Of a stretch of 39,535 nt of DNA, positions 16,697 through 23,990 are shown piece by piece (position 1 is the first letter of the stretch; every line of letters starts with the position of its first letter). This DNA is from Candidatus Methylomirabilota bacterium (GTDB lineage: Bacteria > Methylomirabilota > Methylomirabilia > Methylomirabilales > CSP1-5). The DNA lies in assembly GCA_027293415.1 (NCBI GenBank), contig JAPUFX010000131.1, forward strand, positions 1-39,535, read 5' to 3'. The notes below the pieces were generated by a model. The model saw only the letters and a list, made by a program, of their open reading frames with translations. It ran no database searches and was not told the origin of the DNA. The translations under genes were made by a program, and so were the position numbers.

Positions 16697-17737
16697 ATGG
16701 AGACTGTCTGGTTCTGGCTGCTGGCGTGGATGCTCGGGACCTACGTCGTGCTCGACGGCTTCGACTTTGGGGTTGGAATACTGCACCTCTTTGTGGCGAA
16801 GAGCGAGGCCGAGCGAAAACAGGTGATTCGCTCCATCGGTCCCGTCTGGGATGGCAACGAAGTGTGGTTAGTCGCAGCTGGCGGCACCATGTTCTTCGCT
16901 TTCCCCAAGCTCTTCGCGGTCGGGTTCAGCGGATTCTATCTCGCGCTGATGATCATCCTGTGGCTGCTGATATTTCGCGCCTTCGGCATCGAGCTCCGGC
17001 ATCAGTTGGAGGACCCGATTTGGACACAGTTCTGGGACGTTGCCTTTGCGGCGGCGAGCCTTCTGCTCGCGGTCTGTCTTGGAGCTGCGCTTGGCAACCT
17101 GGTGCGAGGCGTGCCGCTCAAGGAGGACGGGACATTTTTTGAGCCGCTATGGACCGATTTTCGGGTCGGGCAGCAGACCGGAATCCTGGATTGGTACACG
17201 GTCCTCGTCGCCCTGACCGCCGTGCTGGCCCTCGCCCATCATGGCGCGCTCTGGCTGAACGCGCGCACGGACGAAGCGGTCGCGGAGCGGGCAAATCGCC
17301 TGGCCGGTCGGCTCTGGCTTCTCGTTGTTATGTTCTCTATTATCACAACGCTTGCAACCGTCGTCGTGCAGCCAAATGTGACTGAAAGCCTGAGTGCACG
17401 ACCCTGGGGTGTGGTGTTCGTCGGAGTCGCCGTCGCAGGGCTGATTGGTGCATATGTGTTCCGCAGGCGGGGACGAGAGTTACAAGCTTTCCTGGCATCA
17501 GCCGGGTACTTGTATGGGATGGTGGCCCTGGCTGCGATCGGCATCTACCCGTATGTATTACCCGGTCGCGATCCGGCCTTGGGGCTGACAGCACAGGCCG
17601 CCGCCGCGGCGGAGACCGGCCTGGTGATGGCTATGTACTGGTGGATCCCAGGAATGCTGCTGGCCTGCGGTTACTTCGTCTACCTGTACTGGACGATGCC
17701 CGCAAAGTTCTCTATTCACGACACGGCTGAGCACTAG
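16697..17737 (+). CDS. cydB: Cytochrome bd ubiquinol oxidase subunit II
   Basis: A 346-residue membrane protein, the non-heme partner of CydA. It has the family opening YVVLDGFDFGVGILH, then GPVWDGNEVWLVAAGGTMFFAFPKLFA, and several predicted helices. The ATG at 16697 has GGGAG upstream. No third small subunit (CydX-like) was recognised, and no cydCD heme/thiol exporter is nearby. Co-transcription with cydA is likely given the 121-base gap and the same direction. Confidence 0.96.
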   Translation: METVWFWLLAWMLGTYVVLDGFDFGVGILHLFVAKSEAERKQVIRSIGPVWDGNEVWLVAAGGTMFFAFPKLFAVGFSGFYLALMIILWLLIFRAFGIELRHQLEDPIWTQFWDVAFAAASLLLAVCLGAALGNLVRGVPLKEDGTFFEPLWTDFRVGQQTGILDWYTVLVALTAVLALAHHGALWLNARTDEAVAERANRLAGRLWLLVVMFSIITTLATVVVQPNVTESLSARPWGVVFVGVAVAGLIGAYVFRRRGRELQAFLASAGYLYGMVALAAIGIYPYVLPGRDPALGLTAQAAAAAETGLVMAMYWWIPGMLLACGYFVYLYWTMPAKFSIHDTAEH

Positions 17738-17796
17738 CTCTGCGATTCTCGATGCCTGCCTCGGTCCGCGGAGTGGGGCGAAGGAGGTGATGAGCC

Positions 17797-18282
17797 TTGG
17801 AGGAAAAGGGAGACCTGCAGGCCAAGATCTATGACAAGCGCGATCGGTTCTTCCGGTGGCTCGGACTGGGGGAGGACGGCATCTATCTGATCGCCGGAGG
17901 GTTGCTGGCAGCCACGGCGGTCTTCCTGCTCATCTCCACGGGCGGGGAATTCCTCGAGGCTGTCAAGGACGGCAAACTGCGACTTCACGCGATCGAGATC
18001 CTGGACAGCCTCCTCCTCGTCCTCATGCTCGTGGAGATCCTTCACACCATCCGGATCGCCATCCTGCAACACGCCCTGGTCGTGGAGCCGTTCCTCATCG
18101 TCGCCCTGATTGCCTCGGTCCGACGCATCCTTATTTTGACCCCGGAGGCAGCGGAGTTCATCAAGACCGACCAAAGTGCCTTCAGAAACGCCATGATCGA
18201 GCTGGGCCTGTTAACTTTCCTGATCCTCGTCGTGGTGATCTCCATCGCCATCCTCAGAAAGTATGCGTCTAAGCCTATATGA
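17797..18282 (+). CDS. PsiE-like membrane protein
   Basis: A 161-residue protein with about four hydrophobic helices (IYLIAGGLLAATAVFLLI, ILDSLLLVLMLVEILHTI, VEPFLIVALIASVRRILI, LGLLTFLILVVVISIAIL). The LVEILHTIR and EPFLIVALIASVRRILI segments are characteristic of the phosphate-starvation-inducible PsiE family, whose function is unknown. The start is a TTG at 17797, chosen because AAGGAGGTGA lies at ideal distance and the frame begins MEEKGDLQAKIYDK. It follows cydB by 59 bases and may be in the same transcript. Confidence 0.8.
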   Translation: MEEKGDLQAKIYDKRDRFFRWLGLGEDGIYLIAGGLLAATAVFLLISTGGEFLEAVKDGKLRLHAIEILDSLLLVLMLVEILHTIRIAILQHALVVEPFLIVALIASVRRILILTPEAAEFIKTDQSAFRNAMIELGLLTFLILVVVISIAILRKYASKPI

Positions 18283-18448
18283 TCCTTGGTGTTTCCTTCA
18301 TGACCGGCCGCTCCCGTAAAAGAGAAATTGGAGAGAGATCGCTGCGCCGTTGATAGGAATTAACGCGGGGTAGTCGTAATGGGGTGATGGAATCGGGTGT
18401 GGGCGGATGGGCCCCACTGCCACACTCAGTTGCGAGGGGGACATTGGA

Positions 18449-19204
18449 ATGAAGCGAGGGATTCTTTCACGCGCACGACGCTTTGTTTATCATGAGCTCC
18501 TCAGGGAGCACGCTTACCTTTTGGTCCTGCGGCTATTTATGGGCATTGGGTGGATTCGCACGTGTTTAGAAAAGCTGGCTGAGGCAGGGTGGTGGGATGG
18601 CACGGCTGTCTCCATATTTCTCAAGGGACAAATGATAACTGGAGAGGTTGTTTTTCCTTTCTATCAGGAGCTCATAACCAATGTCTTTCTCCCAAATGCC
18701 CTGGTCCTCGGTTTCATCATCATGTTTGGCGAGGGTCTGATTGGTCTGTCACTTCTGACCGGTACCTTCACGAACTTCGGGCTCTTGAATGGGATGTTAC
18801 TTAACCTGAACCTGATTGGGGCCGGCGCCACCGATCCATCCGCTTTTTACCTGATTATTCAAAGCGTGTTGTTCATCTCTAACACTGGCGCCATTCTCGG
18901 GGTCGATATGCTTCTCTCGAAAAAGATCCCCTTTGCCCTGCTGGTGGCTCAACCCCAGTTTGAGCTCAAATATCTGTGGGTCGAGAAAGCGAGCTTTTTG
19001 GGATTGATCTTCGTTTCGGGTTTCATCGCTTCGTATGCCAGCTTCTATGTCCAGGATTGGAGCCCGAGTAGCGTGAAGGATCCGGCGATGATCGTTGTGG
19101 TTTTGGCGATGTTCGGGGCGCTTTCTTCCTTCATCACCTTCTTGCGCTTACTGTGGATTGGCTGGGGGCGCCCGATGGTCTGGGGTAGGGGGATCTCCGG
19201 GTAG
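18449..19204 (+). CDS. DoxX-family membrane protein
   Basis: A roughly 251-residue membrane protein. The start ATG at 18449 is preferred over one 14 codons upstream because of a GAGGGGG ribosome site. The segment LLVLRLFMGIGWIRTCLEKLAEAGWWDG, followed by three more helices with FGEGLIGLSLLTG and GLLNGMLLNLN, fits the DoxX/DoxD group, which includes a thiosulfate:quinone oxidoreductase subunit and redox-linked membrane proteins. A last helix pair lies near the C-terminus. Its place next to a quinol oxidase suggests a respiratory or redox role, but this is inference. No catalytic partner (DoxA) is adjacent. Confidence 0.75.
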   Translation: MKRGILSRARRFVYHELLREHAYLLVLRLFMGIGWIRTCLEKLAEAGWWDGTAVSIFLKGQMITGEVVFPFYQELITNVFLPNALVLGFIIMFGEGLIGLSLLTGTFTNFGLLNGMLLNLNLIGAGATDPSAFYLIIQSVLFISNTGAILGVDMLLSKKIPFALLVAQPQFELKYLWVEKASFLGLIFVSGFIASYASFYVQDWSPSSVKDPAMIVVVLAMFGALSSFITFLRLLWIGWGRPMVWGRGISG

Positions 19205-19281
19205 CGTGCGCTAATAGGGGAAAAAGCAGAACCCAATTCGGATAATTCGTTCTGAGCATCAACGGTAGAGGGGTCTCTCCG

Positions 19282-20505
19282 GTGGGAAAGGTTCAAGGCC
19301 TCAAGTGTCCGAAGTGCATGATGGGCTACCCGGTCGGGATCAAGGAGCCTCGGTGCCAGCAGTGTCACTATGTCCTAGAGGTAGAGGTAGACCTGAGTGA
19401 TCTCAAGCGGGAGGGACCCGACCTTTTCTTGCGGCGTAAGGATCGGAGCATCTGGCGATGGCGGGAGTTTCTTCCGATCGAAAAGGAGGAGGCGATTGTA
19501 ACCCTCGGTGAGGGGGGGACACCCCTCTTGCCCGCAGGGCGACTACGGCAGGAGGTTCGAGGGGCCGACCTGTACCTGAAAAACGACACCCTGCTCCCCA
19601 CGGGGTCGTTGAAGGATCGATCGAATGCCGTAGGAATCTCGCGTGCGGTGGAGGAGGGGCAGGATGTGGTAGCAGTTGCCTCCACAGGCAACGCGGCGTC
19701 TTCCGTGGCGGCCTACGCCGCCCGGGCGGGTCTTCAAAGCGTTGTTTTTGTTCCAGAGGTAACGGCCCCGGAAAAGGTGGTCCAAGCGGCCTCCTATGGC
19801 GCGCGAATCATCCGGGTGCAGGCGGACTACGACGGGACGGCACACCTCTACGGGCAGGCCCTGAAGTCGTTCGGCTGGTACAACTGCCTCTCGTCCAATC
19901 CGTTTCGGAATGAGGGGAAGAAGAGTTACGCCTATGAGATCTGGACGGACCTTGATGGCCAGGTTCCCGACTGGGTGATCCATCCAACAGCGGGCGGGAC
20001 GGGCCCAGCCGCCTGCTGGAAAGGATTCAATGAACTGTACCGGCTGGGCTGGATCGACCGGCTCCCCAGGATCGTAGTGGTGCAGGCGGCGGCCTGCGCC
20101 CCCATCGTCGAGTCTTACCAAGCGGGGCGGGATGAGATCTTGCCGGTCGAGCCGCGACAGACCATCGCCGAGAGTATTCGGGTCGGAGGACCCTCTACCA
20201 TGGCGTGGCGGGCCCTTCAAGCCGCCCGGGACTCAGGTGGGATGGCCGTGGCGCTCTCGGAGGTGGAGATCGAACGGAGCCAAAGTCTGCTGTCGAGAAA
20301 AGCCGGGATCTTCGCCGAACCGGCGGGGGCAATCTCTCTCGGGGCGGCCATTCGGCTGGCCCAGGATGGGCTGATTCATCCGGGCCACGTGGTCGTAGCG
20401 GTGATCACCGGCCACGGGCTGAAGCAGCCCCCAAGCGATCTCACCCTCCCGGTCGCTATTCCACCCGATCTCACCTCGCTGGGGGAAGCCCTCCAGGTCT
20501 CCTGA
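19282..20505 (+). CDS. thrC: Threonine synthase
   Basis: A 407-residue PLP enzyme that converts O-phosphohomoserine to threonine. An N-terminal zinc-ribbon-like region has CxxC pairs at 9-12 and 25-28. The PLP lysine is K111 in PTGSLKDR. The phosphate-binding loop is STGNAASSVAAYAARAG and the glycine-rich cofactor loop is TAGGTGPAACWKGF. The GTG start at 19282 follows AGAGGGG. It stands alone, without hom or thrB neighbours. Related cysteate or diaminopropionate enzymes share the fold, so the exact substrate is probable rather than certain. Confidence 0.88.
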   Translation: MGKVQGLKCPKCMMGYPVGIKEPRCQQCHYVLEVEVDLSDLKREGPDLFLRRKDRSIWRWREFLPIEKEEAIVTLGEGGTPLLPAGRLRQEVRGADLYLKNDTLLPTGSLKDRSNAVGISRAVEEGQDVVAVASTGNAASSVAAYAARAGLQSVVFVPEVTAPEKVVQAASYGARIIRVQADYDGTAHLYGQALKSFGWYNCLSSNPFRNEGKKSYAYEIWTDLDGQVPDWVIHPTAGGTGPAACWKGFNELYRLGWIDRLPRIVVVQAAACAPIVESYQAGRDEILPVEPRQTIAESIRVGGPSTMAWRALQAARDSGGMAVALSEVEIERSQSLLSRKAGIFAEPAGAISLGAAIRLAQDGLIHPGHVVVAVITGHGLKQPPSDLTLPVAIPPDLTSLGEALQVS

Positions 20506-20962
20506 CCTCCCGTGCCTTCCTCCAATTCCTTCCACCGAAGTATCAGCCCTGCAGTACCACCGTGTAGAACGAATAAGATCAAGACATCCTTCCAAGACCG
20601 TCTCTTTACCGGGAGATGGTGTCCGAAACAGAAGCGAGTAGTAAAGCCCGGTTGTTCATTGTAGGAATGCCACCATTTTCGTGGCAGGCACTCAGATGGG
20701 TCTGGGGTGGGGACTATCACCAGCCCAGTGGTGGGACTCTCCAACAGGGGAGGTTCGGGCCCAACTCCTTGACTCGTAGGCCTTAGATGCGGTCCGAAGG
20801 GCCGATTCCCTCACTGTCACGTCCAGACAGCGTCTGCTTGGTGGGATTTCCAACACTTGGTCCAGTTGTTGCATGTAGGACTTTAAGGATGCCTATGCAA
20901 GCTCGGAGATGTTCCAGGACCCAATGGACATTAGCCCAAAAGGCGGAGGGGGGGGTAACAGC
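20506..20962. other. Long intergenic region with small hairpins, no gene recognised
   Basis: No convincing coding frame is seen in these 457 bases. A 6-bp hairpin (TGCCAC / GTGGCA, 20668-20686) and other weak inverted repeats occur. The region precedes a PilZ gene, but I could not match it to the c-di-GMP riboswitch consensus. Confidence 0.5.
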
Positions 20963-21133
20963 ATGCCGGTATACGTTTTCAGGATCCAGGTAGCTCCTGA
21001 CGCGGAGCCGGAGCTCAAGGAGATAGCGGCGGTAGATTTTGTCACGGCGGTGCAAACCCTTGCGGCGTGGTGTCCCGGCGTCCACATTATCAAGCTAGAG
21101 GGGATCTGCACTGTACCCGCGGCGGTGGCCTAG
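20963..21133 (+). CDS. Small hypothetical protein, 56 residues
   Basis: A short protein starting MPVYVFRIQVAPDAEPELKE with alternating beta-like and helical segments (AVDFVTAVQTLAAWCPGVHIIKLEG). The ATG at 20963 follows GGAGGGGGG at good spacing; an earlier in-frame ATG at 20909 lacks one. Its stop codon is immediately followed by the ATG of the PilZ gene, so the two are surely co-expressed. I cannot assign a family. Confidence 0.55.
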   Translation: MPVYVFRIQVAPDAEPELKEIAAVDFVTAVQTLAAWCPGVHIIKLEGICTVPAAVA

Positions 21134-21505
21134 ATGCGGATGCAATACCCACTGAGTGGCGAGAGGCGACGTCATCGCCGGTGGGAGGTCGGAGGCAGGC
21201 ACGTGGGTCGGCTTGACAGCGCCCACCAGGCTTCCATCCTTGATCTCAGCCTCGGTGGAGCCCTGATCGAACATGCGAGTAGCCACGTCTGGCCCGAGAC
21301 CGTCGCATTTCTAACCCTGGCGGCCCCCGGACAGGAGGCTGGCCTGAAGTGTCGGGTCGCTCACTCGACAGTACACCGCTACGAGGTCCAGCCTACTGGG
21401 GACCGTGACCTGATCTACCGGTCGGGGCTGGAATTCTTAGATACCTCGGAAGCCTCCCTCCAACTCATCGATAAATTCATCGATTCCGTCAAAAAAGCAA
21501 ATTAA
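21134..21505 (+). CDS. PilZ-domain protein
   Basis: A 123-residue stand-alone PilZ protein that probably binds c-di-GMP. The RxxxR motif is in ERRRHRRW (R11/R12 to R15/R16) and the DxSxxG motif is D37-L-S-L-G-G42. The rest (GALIEHASSHVW, then LKCRVAHSTV and YRSGLEFLDT) follows the usual PilZ barrel pattern. It starts directly after the stop codon of a 56-residue gene. It is the second PilZ protein in the window. The target process is unknown. It converges with the AmmeMemoRadiSam B gene 43 bases on. Confidence 0.88.
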   Translation: MRMQYPLSGERRRHRRWEVGGRHVGRLDSAHQASILDLSLGGALIEHASSHVWPETVAFLTLAAPGQEAGLKCRVAHSTVHRYEVQPTGDRDLIYRSGLEFLDTSEASLQLIDKFIDSVKKAN

Positions 21506-21548
21506 TTAGACCACTCTAGGAAATCGGATCCCTCATCTGCATAGATTG

Positions 21549-22781
21549 TCAACCTGCGTGTTTGGCGGGAAACGTCACACTGCAGAAACTCACGACTCCC
21601 TGCGGATCAGCCGCTTGCCCGTAATGGAGGAGTTGCCCCGTCTGCCCTCTCATCAAATGCAGGAGGGCATAGGTCGGGGACAATCCGCAGATTCGGCGGC
21701 GATCTCCCTCCTTGCTCACAAAGGAAAAGAAGCCGTCTGGATCGCCGGCAATGACGCAATCGAGCATCTCCCTGTCTTGGTCCTCGATCCATCGAAGCAA
21801 GCCAGGCGTGATTGGATCGGCATCTCCAAAGCGGGCCCCCATGTGGGCGAGGTCGACCCCTGCGATGAGGCAGACCGGCTGCTCCTGCGCTTCGAGGAGA
21901 TCACGCAGGACCTCAAAGAAGCTCTGGACCTCTGGGTCATCCGAGGGGAGCTTTCCGTCAACGATCCGTTCCTGGAAAGAGTCGCACAGGATAGGGAGGA
22001 TCCGGATGGGTCGCTTGGTCCCAACGAGGTGCTGGAGCAGAATGACTTGGAGTTCAATGGAGTGCTCGGTCCGATGGGCAATGTCATCCACAGCGAGGAC
22101 ACTGGAACAACGGTCTCTGAGTTGTTGCAGCAAATTATGATCTGTAGAAACGGAGCCGAGTGGTGTCTCGAAATCCTTCGCGCAAACAGCAAAGGGCTTC
22201 GTGGTTCCAGCGTGGGCCGTCCCAAAGATGACGAATAGCTCTGCTTCCGTCTTCTCGTTCAGCCCGCGATAGGCCCAGGCATATCCCACTGCACCCCGCA
22301 TGTAATCAATATGGGGTGCGATCAGGGCTCGGAGGGGCTCCTGGACGGGTCCCGGCTTCCCGGCCGGGCCATCGGGATGATGCAGGAACTGATCGAGCAT
22401 TTGGCGAAGCTCCGCCGTTTCTGCGGGGTAAGATTTGCCAGCCAGAAAGGCTGCACGGGTGTTGGCCCGTCGGAATGCCTCTTCGAGCGCCTTCTGATGT
22501 TGCGTAAAGCGATCACTCTCCAAAAAGTAGTGTTTATCGAGCGTCGCGATGAGCTCTTCCACCTTGTCCCGGAAGAGGATCTCCCCGTTGCGCCGGACAT
22601 ACGCTGCCTGGATGTCGAGGACAGAATGTGTGCCGTCGAAGTAGCGGAGGACATTCACGGCGGCGAGCGGAACAAAGAGGACCGCCTCGGTGACGTGGGT
22701 CGGGTCCCTGAGGCAGAGGACCTGCCTCCCGTGCATCTCGGTTGGAAAAGCCTCTACCGGCCTGAGCTTCGGATACTCCAC
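21549..22781 (-). CDS. amrB: AmmeMemoRadiSam system protein B (Memo family)
   Basis: A 410-residue protein with a GTG start at 22781. The C-terminal two thirds are the Memo domain: ALIAPHIDYMRGAVGYAWAY, FGTAHAGTTKPFAV, HRTEHSIELQVILLQHL, CLIAGVDLAHMGARFGD and CGLSPTYALLHLM. These contain the conserved His/Asp/Cys residues of the iron-binding site. An N-terminal extension of about 140 residues (KLRPVEAF, DGTHSVLDIQAAYVRR) is typical of the bacterial AmrB group. It is the second gene of a pair with a radical SAM protein, separated by 27 bases. The usual AmrA (AMMECR1) and AmrS radical SAM partners are not here; the neighbouring radical SAM belongs to another family. Confidence 0.88.
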   Translation of the reverse strand: MEYPKLRPVEAFPTEMHGRQVLCLRDPTHVTEAVLFVPLAAVNVLRYFDGTHSVLDIQAAYVRRNGEILFRDKVEELIATLDKHYFLESDRFTQHQKALEEAFRRANTRAAFLAGKSYPAETAELRQMLDQFLHHPDGPAGKPGPVQEPLRALIAPHIDYMRGAVGYAWAYRGLNEKTEAELFVIFGTAHAGTTKPFAVCAKDFETPLGSVSTDHNLLQQLRDRCSSVLAVDDIAHRTEHSIELQVILLQHLVGTKRPIRILPILCDSFQERIVDGKLPSDDPEVQSFFEVLRDLLEAQEQPVCLIAGVDLAHMGARFGDADPITPGLLRWIEDQDREMLDCVIAGDPDGFFSFVSKEGDRRRICGLSPTYALLHLMRGQTGQLLHYGQAADPQGVVSFCSVTFPAKHAG

Positions 22782-22808
22782 TATCGAATCCGTCAGATAG
22801 TTAAGATC

Positions 22809-23765
22809 TCACTGGGAAGTCGGGGACTTTACGCACGGCGGGGTCCATTTACATCCCTGGAAGCTGTCTCGCCGGGGCAGCTCCGTGTGGATCGCATTAA
22901 GCACCTGCCACTTGTGGAGCGACCATTGCGGAGCCAGGAGGTGGTGCCGAGGCGGGTCCCCGGTGAGTCGATGAATCACCATGTATGGCGGGAGCATCTC
23001 CAAGAAGTCACAAACGGTCTCGACGTATTCCGTCATCTCCATCGGCCGATACTCTCCCCGAAGATACATGTCCCCCAAGACCGTTTGTTTGAGGATGTAG
23101 GTGAGATGGATTTTGATCCCGTCAACGGGTAATCTGGCGATCGCCTTCGCGGTTTCCAACATGTCTGCCCGGGTCTCTCCGGGGAGGCCCAGCATGACAT
23201 GAACGCAGGTATGGACGCCCCGGCCTGCTGTTCGGCTGACGGCGTCAAGAAACTCGGCTGAGCCATGCGCCCGGTTGACTAGCGTAAGGGTCCGGTCATG
23301 GATCGACTGAAGTCCGTATTCAATGGCGACGTACGTCCGCCTGGCGGTCTCCTGCAGCAGGTCAAGGACCGGATCCGGGGCACAGTCGGGCCGGGTCCCA
23401 ACCACTAGTCCCACGATGTCCTCGACCGCCAGTGCCTCTTCGTACAATTGCCTCAGGGTCTCAACCGAGGCGTACGTGTTGGTGTAACGCTGGAAGTAGG
23501 CCAGGAACTTTTCAGCTTTCTGCCGCTCGCGAACGTGGTGCTTCCCCCGCTCGAGCTGTTCCCGAATGGTGAAGGTGCCCACGGTGGAATGTCCGGAGCC
23601 CTGATGGCAGAAGATGCAGCCACCCACCGCCTTGGACCCATCATGGTTCGGGCAGGTAAAGTGAGCGTCGAGGGTGATCTTGTGAACCCGGCAGCCGAAT
23701 CGCCGCTGCAAAAAGCTCCGGAGGTCGGCGTAGCGCTTGGTATGTGTCGACGAAGCTGTTATCAT
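22809..23765 (-). CDS. TIGR01212/YhcC-like radical SAM protein
   Basis: A 318-residue radical SAM enzyme. The iron-sulfur cysteines are C38, C50 and C53 (CPNHDGSKAVGGCIFC), the longer spacing that marks the TIGR01212 family rather than the classical CxxxCxxC. Further signatures are VGTRPDC, VAIEYGLQS, HVMLGLPGET and KIHLTYILKQT. The reaction is unknown; proteins of this family are suspected to modify RNA. The ATG at 23765 has only a weak GGAAG ribosome site. It heads a two-gene transcript with the Memo-family gene. Confidence 0.9.
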   Translation of the reverse strand: MITASSTHTKRYADLRSFLQRRFGCRVHKITLDAHFTCPNHDGSKAVGGCIFCHQGSGHSTVGTFTIREQLERGKHHVRERQKAEKFLAYFQRYTNTYASVETLRQLYEEALAVEDIVGLVVGTRPDCAPDPVLDLLQETARRTYVAIEYGLQSIHDRTLTLVNRAHGSAEFLDAVSRTAGRGVHTCVHVMLGLPGETRADMLETAKAIARLPVDGIKIHLTYILKQTVLGDMYLRGEYRPMEMTEYVETVCDFLEMLPPYMVIHRLTGDPPRHHLLAPQWSLHKWQVLNAIHTELPRRDSFQGCKWTPPCVKSPTSQ

Positions 23766-23845
23766 AACTTCCGTATATTAGCCTGGCGCTCTTGCGGATT
23801 CAAGCGCTGATGTGACCAGCTGGGATCTTTCACGGGGCGCTGCTT

Positions 23846-23945
23846 GGATGCTTGGATGCTGACATGCTCGGACGCTCGGACGTTAGAACGCTCGTAATGC
23901 TCCTCCCTTCTCGCATCCCAGCCTTCTCGCATTCCAGCTTTCTAG
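23846..23945. repeat. Degenerate tandem repeats with 8-bp and 16-bp period
   Basis: From 23846, six consecutive 8-mers follow the pattern GGATGCTT, GGATGCTG, ACATGCTC, GGACGCTC, GGACGTTA, GAACGCTC. From 23906, a 16-bp unit (CCTTCTCGCATCCCAG) is repeated with one change, then half again. A heptamer run (CGGCTGA, CTGCTGA, CAGCTAT) follows, leading up to the mnmG start. Confidence 0.65.
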
Positions 23946-23990
23946 CCGACTGCGGGCGGCTGACTGCTGACAGCTATCACGGGAGGCACG

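Noticed and set aside
20690-20800. Possible c-di-GMP (GEMM) riboswitch before the PilZ gene
   Set aside because: Hairpins exist, but the conserved GEMM core bases and tetraloop/receptor are not found.
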